Shown: positions 1 through 8,736, counted from the stretch's first letter. The stretch is 64,000 nucleotides of DNA from Candidatus Binatia bacterium (GCA_035631035.1 DASQJL010000060.1:95525-159524); one strand, 5' to 3'. Made by a program: numbers and translations. The notes: generated by a model not told the origin, from the sequence alone.

Positions 1-801
1 GCGGCCTCCGTTCACGACGCTCAGAACGCGATAGAACTGTTGACGGCCCCACAGGGCTTCGTGGTGCTCCGGCGCGAGATGCCTCAGCTTCTCATAGCCT
101 CCCACCTGCGAGTCGTGGCAGACGACGGCGCGCCATACGGTGGGCCACTGCTCGCGCGTGTCGACGGTGGTCGTGACCATCCATTCCGGCCACGGCTGCG
201 CCTGGCGCTCCACGCCGTCCACCAGCGACACGAGCTTCTTGAAGGCCGCCTGGTAGGCGTCCCAGCGCGCCTGGGTCGTGGCCATGTAGTAGAGCTTGGA
301 GACGGTGTGCGGCGCCGGCGCCGAGGCCGCGGCGACGACGGCCGCCGTGGCCAGCTGGCAGATCGCGATGTGGTCCGGGTGTCCGTAGGCTCCGTCCGGC
401 GCGAACGTGAGCACGACGTGCGGCCGGACGCGGCCGATCTCCGCCGCGATCCGCGCGACCGCCTCGCGCGGATCGGCTTCGTCCAGCCGTCCATCGCCGT
501 AGTCGAGGAGCGTGACGTCCCCGATCCCGAGCACACGCGCCGCCTCGCGCAGCTCGCGCTCGCGGATTCGGGCGAGCGTCTCGGGACCGGGATGCTCCGG
601 GCCCTCGCCGTGGCGGACGCCGCGAAAGCGACCGCGGTCCCCGCGCGTCGCCGTGACCAGGGAGGTCCGCACCCCTTCGGCGGCATAGCGGGCGAAGACG
701 CCGCCCACCCCCAGCGTCTCGTCGTCGGGGTGGGCGAAGATGCCCATCAGGCCGAGCGGCCCGCCCCTGCGCGCGACGCCCCCGCTTCCCTCAGCGGCCA
801 T
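1..801 (-). CDS. PIG-L family deacetylase (LmbE/BshB-like), C-terminus cut by window edge
   Basis: The reading frame stays open from the ATG at 801 to the left edge (267 codons), so the C-terminus is missing. Near residues 20-30 it has the PIG-L metal motif AHPDDE, with ETLGVGG after it, and around residue 135 GHPDH, the second metal-ligand motif. The family removes N-acetyl groups from GlcNAc-type conjugates using zinc; mycothiol and bacillithiol enzymes belong here, but the substrate cannot be told from the sequence. The start codon lies inside the last codons of the upstream sensor kinase gene (11-bp overlap), so the two are probably translationally coupled. The family assignment is firm and the role is open. 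Confidence 0.85.
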   Translation of the reverse strand, partial: MAAEGSGGVARRGGPLGLMGIFAHPDDETLGVGGVFARYAAEGVRTSLVTATRGDRGRFRGVRHGEGPEHPGPETLARIRERELREAARVLGIGDVTLLDYGDGRLDEADPREAVARIAAEIGRVRPHVVLTFAPDGAYGHPDHIAICQLATAAVVAAASAPAPHTVSKLYYMATTQARWDAYQAAFKKLVSLVDGVERQAQPWPEWMVTTTVDTREQWPTVWRAVVCHDSQVGGYEKLRHLAPEHHEALWGRQQFYRVLSVVNGGR

Positions 802-3484
802 GCGGTCCCGAGGGTCCGGGGGATTCGAGCGGGAGCGAGGCGCCCTCCATGAGGTCCGCCACCAAGCGCACCAGCTCCCGGAGCTGGACCGGCTTCGACA
901 GATGGGCCTGGTAGCCGGAGCGGAGCGCGCGGCGCGCGTCCTCCGCGCCGGTATAGGCGGTCACCGCGATCGCGGGAATGCGGCCGCCGGCCTCGGGAGC
1001 GAGCGCTCGAACGCGCTCGATCAGGTCGTAGCCGGTCTCCCCGGGCATCGCGATGTCGCTGATCAGGAGGTTCGGATGCTCGCGCACCAGGAGCGGCAGC
1101 GCCTCGGCCGCGCTGCCGGCGACCCGCACCTCGGCGCCGCAGCTGGTGAGGAGCCGCGCCAGAAGCTCCCTCGAATCGGCCTCGTCCTCGACGAGGAGCG
1201 CGCGCACCCCGGCCAGCGGGTTCGCCGCCGGCTCCGGCTCCGCCCCCTCGGCCGCCGCGGCGGCGCGGGCCGGCGCGCCCGCCGGGTCGGGACCCCACTC
1301 GGCGCGCGGGGCGCCCCTCCCGGGCGCGCCCCCCTCCACGGCGCGCGCCGCCTCGGCCGCCTCCACGAGCGGCAGCGTCACCACGAAGCGCGCGCCCCGG
1401 CCGCTTTCCCGGTTTTCGGCGGTGATCGTCCCGCCGTGGAACTCGACGATGTGCCGCGCGATGGCCAGCCCCAGTCCCAGGCCGCCGTGCCGCCGCGAGC
1501 TGGAGGGATTCTTTTGCCGGAAGCGCTCGAAGACGTGCGGCAGGAAGTCGGGATCGATGCCGATCCCCTCGTCCTCGACGCGGATCACGGCGCTCGTCTC
1601 GCGCGCGGAGAGCGCGATCCAGACCCGTCCGCCCTTCGGCGTGAACTTGATCGCGTTCGAGAGGAGGTTCCAGACGACCTGCTGGAGGCGGTCGGGGCTT
1701 CCGAGCACCGAGCCGATCGCCGGCGCCAGGTTCGCCTCGAGGCGCACGCCGTTGGCCTCCGCGGCGGGGCGCATGGTGTCGAGCGCGCCCTCGATCACGC
1801 TCTCGAGGCTGACCATCTGGAGCTTGAAGTCGAGCTGTCCCGCGATGAGCCGGGAGATGTCGAGGATGTCGGAGATCAGCCGGCTCTGGATCTGGGCGTT
1901 GCGGCTGATCGTCTCGACCGCGCGGGTCGTCGTGGCGGGATCCAGGGTTCCCTCGCGGAGCAGATTGGCCCAGCCCACGATCGCGTTGAGCGGCGTGCGC
2001 AGCTCGTGGGAGAGGGTGGCGAGGAACTCGTCCTTGAGCCGGTTCGCCTCCTCGGCCTGGCGCCGCGCCTCGCGCTCCACGAGTAGGTGCGAGCGCTCCT
2101 CCTCGGCCCGCTTCTCGTCGGTCACGTCCTGCCCGGTGCCGAGCATCCGGACCGCGCGCCCCTGATCGTCGACGACCACGCGGCCCCGCGCGGCCACGGT
2201 GAGGACCGTCTGATCGGGACGCACGACGCGGTGCTCGATCTTGAACGGCTGCCGGTTCCGGTGGGCCGCCTCGACCACACGCCGGACCAGGGGGCGGTCC
2301 TCGGGGTGCACGAGCGCGATGAAGGAATCGAACGTCGCCGGGAAGGTGGCGGGGTCCACCCCGTAGATCTCGTAGAGCTCTTCCGACCACCAGAGCGAGT
2401 CCCGCTCGATGTCCCACTCCCAGCTGCCCACCCGCGCGACCCGCTGCGCTTCGCGCAGGCGCGCCTCGCTCGTTCCGAGCGCCTCCTGGGCCCGCTCGCG
2501 CTCGCGCGCCTCCTCGCGGAGGGTCTGCACCGCGCGCTTCAGCTCGGCGGTGCGCGCTTCGACGCGCCCCTCCAGCTCCGTGGCCAGGCGGCGCACGCGC
2601 ACCTCGTCCCGTCGGCGGCCCGCGAGCGCGGCGGTGACGGCGAGCACCAGCACCGAGGAGACCGAGGTGTAGGCCTGCAACAGGAGGAGCGACTCGTTCA
2701 CGTCGGCCCGGGCGAAAGGCCCGGCTCCGCGGAGGGTGCCCAGGATGGCGATCCCCGAGAGCAGCAGCGTCGCGGTGGACGCCTCGCGGAGCGAGAATCG
2801 GAACGCCGCCCAGACCAGCACCGGGACGCACAGGAATTCCAGCGGCGGCGCCCCTCCCGGGAAGCTGGACGCGCCCCCGAATACGAGCGATGCGATGAGG
2901 ATGAGCGACGCGAACAGGGCGGCCGCCTCCGCGGCGCGGCGCAGCTTCCATCGAACGTGGGGGCGGCGGAGCCAGAGGATGAGGAACGGCGCCACGACGA
3001 GGGCGCCGGAGAGATCGCCGAGCCACCAGGTGAGCCACACCGGCCCGTACTCGCGCCAGGCGACCGCGCCGGCGGCGGCGACGGCGGTCACGCCGATGGT
3101 CGGACTCGCCGCGGTGGCCAGCATGCCCATCCCGGCGAAGGCGAAGATCCGGCGGGGCTCTTCGAACGCGGCGGAACCCCCGGCGAAGCGTCGCACCAGC
3201 CAGGCGCCCGCCAGCGCCTCGAGCGTATTGCCGACGGCGACGGCGGCCGACACGGCGCCGGCTCCCGACACGGGAATGTTGACGAGGAAGGCGGCCGCGA
3301 GAATCGCCGGCCACATGCGATATCCGAACACGAGGAGGGCGGCGAGCGCGATCCCGGTGGGCGGCCACACCGCCGTCGCGCTGGAGCTGACCGAGGCGAG
3401 AGCGAGTCCCAGTCTTCCCGCCCCGTAGTACAGGGCCGCGACGCCTGCGGCGCGAATCAGGTCGCGTGCGGAGGGGCGTGGCAT
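791..3484 (-). CDS. MASE1-PAS hybrid sensor histidine kinase with C-terminal receiver
   Basis: This 897-residue membrane sensor starts with a MASE1-like block of about eight hydrophobic segments (residues 10-290, with AVWPPTGIALA). A coiled coil follows (about 295-345), then a PAS domain (345-460, GSWEWDIE), a HisKA helix pair with the H-box SHELRTPLNAIVGW near 495, and a HATPase domain with an N-box (QQVVWNLLSNAIKFTP), G1 (DEGIGID) and G2 (GLGLGLAIA). The C-terminal receiver (about 765-885) carries DIAMPGETGY and a KP motif. All catalytic residues appear intact, so it should autophosphorylate and pass phosphate to its own receiver. No output regulator is adjacent. It overlaps the deacetylase gene downstream. 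Confidence 0.9.
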   Translation of the reverse strand: MPRPSARDLIRAAGVAALYYGAGRLGLALASVSSSATAVWPPTGIALAALLVFGYRMWPAILAAAFLVNIPVSGAGAVSAAVAVGNTLEALAGAWLVRRFAGGSAAFEEPRRIFAFAGMGMLATAASPTIGVTAVAAAGAVAWREYGPVWLTWWLGDLSGALVVAPFLILWLRRPHVRWKLRRAAEAAALFASLILIASLVFGGASSFPGGAPPLEFLCVPVLVWAAFRFSLREASTATLLLSGIAILGTLRGAGPFARADVNESLLLLQAYTSVSSVLVLAVTAALAGRRRDEVRVRRLATELEGRVEARTAELKRAVQTLREEARERERAQEALGTSEARLREAQRVARVGSWEWDIERDSLWWSEELYEIYGVDPATFPATFDSFIALVHPEDRPLVRRVVEAAHRNRQPFKIEHRVVRPDQTVLTVAARGRVVVDDQGRAVRMLGTGQDVTDEKRAEEERSHLLVEREARRQAEEANRLKDEFLATLSHELRTPLNAIVGWANLLREGTLDPATTTRAVETISRNAQIQSRLISDILDISRLIAGQLDFKLQMVSLESVIEGALDTMRPAAEANGVRLEANLAPAIGSVLGSPDRLQQVVWNLLSNAIKFTPKGGRVWIALSARETSAVIRVEDEGIGIDPDFLPHVFERFRQKNPSSSRRHGGLGLGLAIARHIVEFHGGTITAENRESGRGARFVVTLPLVEAAEAARAVEGGAPGRGAPRAEWGPDPAGAPARAAAAAEGAEPEPAANPLAGVRALLVEDEADSRELLARLLTSCGAEVRVAGSAAEALPLLVREHPNLLISDIAMPGETGYDLIERVRALAPEAGGRIPAIAVTAYTGAEDARRALRSGYQAHLSKPVQLRELVRLVADLMEGASLPLESPGPSGPHGR

Positions 3485-3514
3485 ACGATCAGAGTATCAT
3501 GCGGCGGAGCACCC

Positions 3515-3590
3515 AAAAAAAGGCCCGCGAAAGGTGTAGTTCGCATACGGCCGAGCCTGAGCCCGAACCGTCCGGCCTACACCTCCGCGG
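3515..3590 (-). terminator. Large hairpin followed by T7, terminator of the ytxGH-like operon
   Basis: Read on the minus strand, AGGTGTAG (3584-3577) pairs perfectly with CTACACCT (3539-3532). The stem is extended by a CGCGG/CCGCG pair (3590-3586 with 3529-3525), and seven T residues follow at 3521-3515. This lies 46 nt after the YtxH stop codon. The loop is long (37 nt) and has inner pairing (ACGG with CCGT), so it may be more than a plain terminator. It also forms the leader region of the sensor kinase gene that starts at 3484. Confidence 0.6.
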
Positions 3591-3595
3591 TGCCG

Positions 3596-3615
3596 CCCCC
3601 TTGTGGGGGGTTTTT
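3596..3615 (+). terminator. Short G/C hairpin with T5 on the plus strand
   Basis: CCCCC (3596-3600), loop TTGT, GGGGGG (3605-3610), then TTTTT (3611-3615). It has the form of an intrinsic terminator on the plus strand, yet no plus-strand gene lies upstream. It directly follows the palindromic stem of 3525-3590, so the two hairpins together could be the 3' half of a plus-strand RNA. Confidence 0.4.
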
Positions 3616-3635
3616 CTATAGCCGAGAAACGCCTG

Positions 3636-4013
3636 TTAGGGATTCGACCGTCCCGGCGTCGCGCCGGTGCGTCCCGTCTGCCCCGGGTTCGTGGTGCTGC
3701 CCGTGCTGGGAACCGGCTCGCGGCGGCCCGCTTCGAAGCCCGTGGTCGGACTCGAGGACGAGGAGCCCTGGCGTTCGCGATCGCTGCTGCTGCCGAAACG
3801 GTCCTGAAGCTGCTCGCGGCCTTCCTGCACCTTGTCGCGCGCCGCGCTGCCGAGACGCTTGGCCGTCTCGCCCAGCTTGCGCCGCGTGTCGGTCCCGGCG
3901 GCGGGGGCGAACAGAAGCGCGACGCCGGCGCCGACGATGGCGCCGAGCATGAAGCCGGACATCCCGGACGCGACGCCCCTGGACTCTTCGTTCAGATAAG
4001 GATTCTCATTCAT
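3636..4013 (-). CDS. YtxH domain protein
   Basis: This is a 125-residue protein with the YtxH signature: a glycine-rich hydrophobic helix (GFMLGAIVGAGVALLFAPAAG, about residues 19-39), then the basic stretch DTRRKLGETAKRLG and a charged amphipathic region. From about residue 75 the tail is low complexity (Ser, Gly, Thr, Pro). YtxH proteins are small membrane-associated stress proteins of unknown biochemical function. The start overlaps the upstream DUF948 gene by 8 bp. This YtxG-YtxH order is the one seen in Bacillus, where the operon belongs to the general stress regulon. A second YtxH protein is encoded at 16338-16652. Confidence 0.85.
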   Translation of the reverse strand: MNENPYLNEESRGVASGMSGFMLGAIVGAGVALLFAPAAGTDTRRKLGETAKRLGSAARDKVQEGREQLQDRFGSSSDRERQGSSSSSPTTGFEAGRREPVPSTGSTTNPGQTGRTGATPGRSNP

Positions 4014-4428
4014 CTGCGTAGCCTCCGTTCGTCGCGGCGCGGCCGCGATGAAATCGGTTCGTGATTCGTTCGAAGAAGTGGGCCGTTCCCGTACGGACCC
4101 CGCGCGCGACGGCGACGGCGGTCATGACGGGACGCTCCACCTCTTCCAGAATGGCGTCCGAGAGCTGGGCGGTACGCTCGCCGATCGCCTCGAAGCGGTC
4201 CACGACGCGTCGTACGGGAGGGACGACTTCCTTGATGGAGACCACGAGTTCCTCGGCGCCGCTCGTCACGTGCTTCAGCTGAGCGATCCAGCCGCGAACT
4301 TCTTCCGTGAGCTCGTTGACTTTCTCGGTCGTTTTCCCCACCCGCTGGAGGGCGCTGACCGTGGCGATGGCGATGGCCACTACCGCAATTGTTACAATTA
4401 CAAAGCAGATCTCGAGTAGCAGCGACAT
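4006..4428 (-). CDS. DUF948 (YtxG-like) membrane protein
   Basis: It has 140 residues. One N-terminal membrane helix (LLLEICFVIVTIAVVAIAIA, about residues 3-22) is followed by a long amphipathic, probably coiled-coil stretch (TEKVNELTEEVRGWIAQLK) typical of DUF948. A strong GGAGGAGG ribosome-binding site lies 7 nt before the ATG. It is the first gene of a two-gene operon with the YtxH gene, and a sigma-54-type promoter match sits about 90 bp upstream (4519-4534). The family function is unknown; co-occurrence with YtxH suggests an envelope stress role. Confidence 0.85.
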   Translation of the reverse strand: MSLLLEICFVIVTIAVVAIAIATVSALQRVGKTTEKVNELTEEVRGWIAQLKHVTSGAEELVVSIKEVVPPVRRVVDRFEAIGERTAQLSDAILEEVERPVMTAVAVARGVRTGTAHFFERITNRFHRGRAATNGGYADE

Positions 4429-4518
4429 CCTTCATCCTCCTCCGGCCCCATCGGCCTTGCGGTTGGAGCGCACCCTTCGCTTCGCTCCTATGGCCCAACC
4501 CCTTCTCTTCCGAGGAAC

Positions 4519-4534
4519 AGCAATATGAAGGCCA
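4519..4534 (-). promoter_or_regulatory. Sigma-54 promoter match upstream of the DUF948-YtxH operon
   Basis: The minus strand reads TGGCCTTCATATTGCT (4534 to 4519). GG and GC are separated by exactly 10 bases and the -12 element TTGC is perfect. The expected start is near 4508, giving an 80-nt leader that contains the GGAGGAGG site. The match lies in the only non-coding gap between the receiver gene and the DUF948 gene. Confidence 0.6.
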
Positions 4535-4561
4535 ACGGCGCCGACACGGCGATCCCGCGGC

Positions 4562-4960
4562 TCACGACCGCGCGCCCGCGCCCAGGAGCAGCTCCCGAAG
4601 GCTGCGCAGATCGATCGGCTTCACGAAATGACGGTCGAAGCCGGCCTCCTTGGAGGCGCGCAGGTCCCCGTCGTCGCCGTAGCCGGTCAATGCGACGAGC
4701 GTCGCGGGGTGCTCTTCCTTCTTCAGCGCGCGCGCGACCTCGTACCCGTCCATATCGGGAAGGCTGATGTCGATCAGCGCGACCGACGGCCGTTCCCGGC
4801 GGAAGGTCTCGATCGCCTGCGCGCCGTCGTAGGCGACGCAGACCCGGTGGTTCCAGTGCTCCAGCAGGAGCGCCAGGCTGTCGGCCGAGTCGGGATCGTC
4901 GTCGACCACGAGGATCGAGAGGGGGCGCTCTTCGGCGCGCGTGATCTCGTCGGCGCTCAT
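4562..4960 (-). CDS. Single-domain (CheY-like) response regulator
   Basis: It has 132 residues and is a receiver domain only. The acidic pair sits in ILVVDDDPDSADS, the phospho-acceptor Asp in ALIDISLPDMDGYE, the Thr in VALTGYG, and the Lys in HFVKPID. There is no output domain, so it must act by protein contact or as a phosphate relay. The ATG at 4960 overlaps the stop of the dehydrogenase gene (ATGA). It is the last gene of the operon topoisomerase IB - lipid kinase - dehydrogenase - receiver. Its sequence resembles the receiver domains fused to the hybrid kinases in this window, so it may exchange phosphate with one of them; that is inference. Confidence 0.85.
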   Translation of the reverse strand: MSADEITRAEERPLSILVVDDDPDSADSLALLLEHWNHRVCVAYDGAQAIETFRRERPSVALIDISLPDMDGYEVARALKKEEHPATLVALTGYGDDGDLRASKEAGFDRHFVKPIDLRSLRELLLGAGARS

Positions 4961-5829
4961 CCGTTCACGATCTCCCCCCCGTTGGGGTGGAGCACCTGTC
5001 CCGTCGTGTACGAGGCCTCTTCCGACGCGAGGAACACGTAATGGGGAGCGACCTCGACCGGCTCGCCCGCGCGTCCCAGCGGAACGTCCGATCCGAAGGT
5101 CTTGACCTGGTCCGGCGGGAAGGTCGAGGGGATGAGCGGCGTCCAGATCGGTCCCGGCGCCACGGCGTTCACCCGGATCTTCCGGTCGACGAGCGCCTGG
5201 GCGAGCGAGCGGGTGAAGGAGACGATCGCCCCCTTCGTGGAGGCGTAGTCGATGAGGTGCGCGCTCCCGCGGTAGGCGGTCACCGAGGCCGTGTTCACGA
5301 TCGAGGCGCCCTCCGGCATGTGCGGCAGCGCGGCGCGCGTCAGGAAGAACATGGAGAAGACGTTCGTCCGGAACGTGCGCACGAGCTGCTCCTCCGAGAT
5401 CTCCTCGAGACGCTCCCGGGGATGCTGCTCGGCCGCGTTGTTGACGAGCACGTCGATCTTCCCGAGCCCGGCGACCGTCTGTCGCACCGCCTCGCGGCAG
5501 AACGAGTCGTCCCCCACGTCGCCCGCGATCAGGATCGCGCGCCGGCCGTGCTCCCGGACCAGCCGCTCGGTCTCGCGCGCGTCCTCGTGCTCCTCCAGGT
5601 AGACGATCGCGACGTCGGCGCCCTCCCGGGCGAAGGCCACCGCCACGGCGCGTCCGATCCCGCTGTCTCCTCCCGTGATCAGGGCGGCCTTGCCGAGGAG
5701 CCGCCCGCACGAGGGACGCGACGGATCGTCGTACTTGGGCCGCGGCTTCATCAGGCGCTCGCGTCCCGGCTGGCGCCGCTGCTTCTGCGGCGGCCGCTGC
5801 GGCTTCTTGGGCATGGTCTTCTGGGGCAT
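4957..5829 (-). CDS. SDR oxidoreductase, general stress protein 39 (YdaD/YghA)-like
   Basis: It has 290 residues. A basic Lys/Gln/Pro-rich N-terminus (1-30) is followed by the family-specific PRPKYDDPS segment, the NAD(P) motif TGGDSGIGRA (about 48-57), NNAA, and the catalytic set Ser in NTASVTAYRG and DYASTKGA (YxxxK). This extended N-terminus is typical of the GSP39/YghA glucose-dehydrogenase-like branch, which in Bacillus is stress-induced. The substrate is unknown. It follows the lipid kinase gene by 11 bp (GGAGG site) and overlaps the receiver gene by 4 bp. Confidence 0.88.
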   Translation of the reverse strand: MPQKTMPKKPQRPPQKQRRQPGRERLMKPRPKYDDPSRPSCGRLLGKAALITGGDSGIGRAVAVAFAREGADVAIVYLEEHEDARETERLVREHGRRAILIAGDVGDDSFCREAVRQTVAGLGKIDVLVNNAAEQHPRERLEEISEEQLVRTFRTNVFSMFFLTRAALPHMPEGASIVNTASVTAYRGSAHLIDYASTKGAIVSFTRSLAQALVDRKIRVNAVAPGPIWTPLIPSTFPPDQVKTFGSDVPLGRAGEPVEVAPHYVFLASEEASYTTGQVLHPNGGEIVNG

Positions 5830-5840
5830 GGTTCCTCCGG

Positions 5841-7709
5841 TCAGGCGCCGCCGGCGAGGAGCAGGTGGATGAGCGCGCGATAGACCACCGCGAGGACGCT
5901 GCCGGCGAACGCCCCCATGACGACGTCGCTCGGGTAGTGCACGCCGAGATAGATCCGCGAGAAGCTCACCGCGAGCGCGAACAGGTAGAAGAGAGGAGCC
6001 CACCGCGGCAGGAACATGCCGAGCAGCACCGCGCCCGCGAACCCGGCGGCGGCGTGGCCCGAGGGAAAGGAGAAGTCGCGCGGACGCGTTCCGATGACCC
6101 GCGCCTTGACGAACGCGATGAAGGGACGCCGGCGCCGGAAGATGGGCTTCAGGACGACGTTGACCGTGATCATCGTGGCCCACAGCGCCGGAAGCGCCAC
6201 GACGGCGGCCTCCAGCCCCTGCCGAAGGTCCACGAAGAGGATGAGCAGCACGACGACGGCCCACCCCTCGCCATAGTGGATGAAGCGCGAGAGGGCCTCC
6301 AGCCCGCGGTCCACGGCCTCGCCGAACGTGACGTTGTTGAGGTGGAGAAAGATGGCGGCGTCGTACGCCTCGATCGCGGCGAGCGGGTGGCGGAAGATCC
6401 CCTGGAGCGGCCACGTGCGGGAGCGCTCGCCGATCATCCGGGCGACGTCCTCGGTCACGGTGGGCGCGGCCTCGGGACCGGCGCCCGCGTCGGAGGCCGC
6501 CGCCGGAGCGTCTTCTTCGGAAGCCGCGCTGCGGCTCGGCGCCGAGGGAGCCGCTTCCGCCGCCGCGGGGAGCGCCTCCCCGGTCCCGGTCGCGGGGGGC
6601 GCCGCTTCGGCTGCCGCCGTGGCAGGCTCGGTCACGCTGGCGCCGGCTGCGGGCTTGGCGACCAGGATGCGGAGGGCCGAGGGAACGACCCGCATCGTCA
6701 CCGGGGTGCGTCCGATGATCTCGCCGTCGCCCTGCACCAGCACCGGCTGGCTCGACTCCACGACCGCGCGGTCCTTGACGCGGTAGAAGCGCGCGTTCTC
6801 GTCCCTCCGGTGGCGGCTCGTCAGGGAGCGCCAGAGCAGCTTTCCGAAGTCGCGCTTCCGGTTCACGTTGAAAACGCACAGGTCGAGCGTCCCGTCGGTG
6901 GGATCGATGCGGGGTCCCCACGTGAACGGAGGGGCGCCCACCGTTCCCACGTTGGCGGCCACGATCTGCCAGGCGCGCGCGCGGACCACGGAGCCGTCCA
7001 GACGCAGCGTGAACCACCGCGGCCGGAAGCCGAAGGCCCGCCGCACGAATGTGAGCACGTAGGCGAGGCGGCCCAGCTTCTCCTGCCGCTCGCGGGTCGT
7101 GTCGCGGATCATGAGCGCGTCGGGGCCGACGCCCACCTGGGTGAAGACGTACCGCCGGCCCACGAGGATGGCGTCCAGCGCCACGACCTGGCCGGCCTCG
7201 GCGATCACCGCCATCGCTTCTTCCAGCCCGAGTGGAATTCCCAGCTCGCGGGCCAGGACGTTCGTGGTGCCGCCCGGGATGATGCCGAGCGAGACGGCGG
7301 GGTCCTGGCCGCGCCGGCGCGCCAGGCACTGCGCCACCATGCTGACCGTGCCGTCGCCTCCCGCGGCGACGACGCGCCTGCAGCCCTCGCGGATCGCGCG
7401 CGCCACGTGACGGCGCACCGCCGCGTCGGCGCCGGGCCCGGCCTCCACCGTGACCACGCGGTGCTTGAGGCCGAGCGGTCCGAACACCGTCTGCGCCGCC
7501 GCGTTCATCGCCTCGGTCGTGAAGCGGGCGGAGCCGGCGTTGTGGAGGATGAGGAGGTCGGGCGGCGGCGAGCCGTTTCGATGGGGCTCTCCGGCTCCGC
7601 GCTCCGGGCGGCTCCGCGCCGGCGTGGCGCGGCTGCCCCGGGGGCGGACCCGCTCTTCGGGGCGGATCACCACCAACTTGGCGCGCGGGCGGGCCGAGCG
7701 AGGGCTCAT
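5841..7709 (-). CDS. Diacylglycerol/lipid kinase - PAP2 phosphatase fusion
   Basis: This 622-residue two-enzyme fusion begins with a basic leader. The DAGK catalytic domain spans about residues 50-370, with GGDGTVS near 117 and PGGTTNVLARELG, as in YegS/BmrU-type lipid kinases. An Ala/Glu/Pro-rich linker runs from about 375 to 440. The second half is a membrane PAP2 domain with KPIFRRRRPF (about 520-529), PSGHA (about 548) and SRIYLGVHYPSD, which supply all three phosphatase motifs. The kinase makes phosphatidic acid-type lipids and the phosphatase removes the same kind of phosphate, so one chain could run a lipid phosphate cycle. The start codon overlaps the topoisomerase stop (ATGA). Confidence 0.88.
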   Translation of the reverse strand: MSPRSARPRAKLVVIRPEERVRPRGSRATPARSRPERGAGEPHRNGSPPPDLLILHNAGSARFTTEAMNAAAQTVFGPLGLKHRVVTVEAGPGADAAVRRHVARAIREGCRRVVAAGGDGTVSMVAQCLARRRGQDPAVSLGIIPGGTTNVLARELGIPLGLEEAMAVIAEAGQVVALDAILVGRRYVFTQVGVGPDALMIRDTTRERQEKLGRLAYVLTFVRRAFGFRPRWFTLRLDGSVVRARAWQIVAANVGTVGAPPFTWGPRIDPTDGTLDLCVFNVNRKRDFGKLLWRSLTSRHRRDENARFYRVKDRAVVESSQPVLVQGDGEIIGRTPVTMRVVPSALRILVAKPAAGASVTEPATAAAEAAPPATGTGEALPAAAEAAPSAPSRSAASEEDAPAAASDAGAGPEAAPTVTEDVARMIGERSRTWPLQGIFRHPLAAIEAYDAAIFLHLNNVTFGEAVDRGLEALSRFIHYGEGWAVVVLLILFVDLRQGLEAAVVALPALWATMITVNVVLKPIFRRRRPFIAFVKARVIGTRPRDFSFPSGHAAAGFAGAVLLGMFLPRWAPLFYLFALAVSFSRIYLGVHYPSDVVMGAFAGSVLAVVYRALIHLLLAGGA

Positions 7710-8704
7710 CGGAGCAGCTCGATCAGCGCGCGCTCGCTCTTTTCGACGCGCCTGGCGTTGCCGTTGGAGAGCTCGGACACGTCCTCGAAGAAGGCTCCGA
7801 TCACGCGCCCCTGCTCGTACTTTCGGAGAACCGCCGGGAACACGTACGACGAGCGGCAGACGGCGGGCGTGTTCCCGAGCTGTTCGGCCACTTCGCGCAG
7901 GGCGGCGGCGATCCGCTTCTTCCGCTCCTGCTTGGTGCGGGCGCGCTCCGATTCCGCCCGGGCCAGGGCGCAGGCGCAGAGGAGCGAACCCGCCCACGTG
8001 CGGAAGTCCTTGGCGCTGAACTGCTCGCCCATGACCTCCTTGATGTAGGCGTTGATGTGCCCCGTGTGCACGTCGGTCATGGAGCCGTCCTCGGACCGGA
8101 ACTTGAAGACTTCGCCGGGATAGCGAAGCAGCTCCCGCACGAGCCGCGCGATCTCGGGATCGACCAGCTCGCGGCGCTGGCGCTTCTTGGATTTCCCCAT
8201 GAAGTCGAACACGACCCGGTCTCCGTCCACGCTGACGTGCTGGCGCCGGAGCGTCGCGAGCCCGAAACTGCCGTTCTTGTCGGCATAGACCTGGTTGCCC
8301 GGGCGGAGGAAGCAGGTGCCCAGGATCTTGAGGATCCCGGCCAGCACCTTCTCGCGCCCCAACCCCCGGCGGCGCAGATCCCGCGCGATGGCGCGGCGCA
8401 TTCTGGGGAGCGCCGCAATGAAGCGAAGAAGGCGCTGCTGCTTGGCCCGCTCCCGCCGGGCCGTGTGCGTCTCGTGATAGAGGTATTGCCACCGGCCGGC
8501 GGCATCCTGCCCTACCGCCTGCACGGCGGACTTCGGCGATGGGGCGACGGCGACCCGGGTCCACGCGGGAGGAATCTTCAGCGCGTCGATACGCGCCAGC
8601 TCCGCGCGCGGAACGGGGCCCTTGGCGGTGCGGTAGCGGAATCCTCTTGCCGGCGAGCCGGTCCGGCGTATGCCGGTCGTCTGGAGTCGTTCGATGATGG
8701 TCAT
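7706..8704 (-). CDS. DNA topoisomerase IB (eukaryote/poxvirus-type)
   Basis: It has 332 residues from the ATG at 8704. It carries the N-terminal GIRRTGSPARGFRYR segment, the RPGNQVYADKNGSFGLATLRRQHV catalytic region, KDFRTWAGSLL, and the nucleophile Tyr in NTPAVCRSSYVFPAVL (about residue 287). Type IB enzymes relax supercoils through a 3'-phosphotyrosine link, and only some bacteria have them. A longer reading to an ATG at 8752 exists, but a near-perfect sigma-54 promoter (8737-8751) covers that codon, so transcription should begin after it. The site GAGGGACC precedes the 8704 ATG. It is the first gene of a four-gene operon. Confidence 0.9.
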   Translation of the reverse strand: MTIIERLQTTGIRRTGSPARGFRYRTAKGPVPRAELARIDALKIPPAWTRVAVAPSPKSAVQAVGQDAAGRWQYLYHETHTARRERAKQQRLLRFIAALPRMRRAIARDLRRRGLGREKVLAGILKILGTCFLRPGNQVYADKNGSFGLATLRRQHVSVDGDRVVFDFMGKSKKRQRRELVDPEIARLVRELLRYPGEVFKFRSEDGSMTDVHTGHINAYIKEVMGEQFSAKDFRTWAGSLLCACALARAESERARTKQERKKRIAAALREVAEQLGNTPAVCRSSYVFPAVLRKYEQGRVIGAFFEDVSELSNGNARRVEKSERALIELLR

Positions 8705-8736
8705 GCGTTCAGGTCCCTCGACTGCGGCGGAGCCGC

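Noticed and set aside
740..3952. Several plus-strand frames of 370-620 codons opposite the MASE1 kinase
   Set aside because: They are Arg/His/Gly-rich antisense shadows typical of GC-rich DNA and have no domain, while the minus strand encodes a complete sensor kinase.
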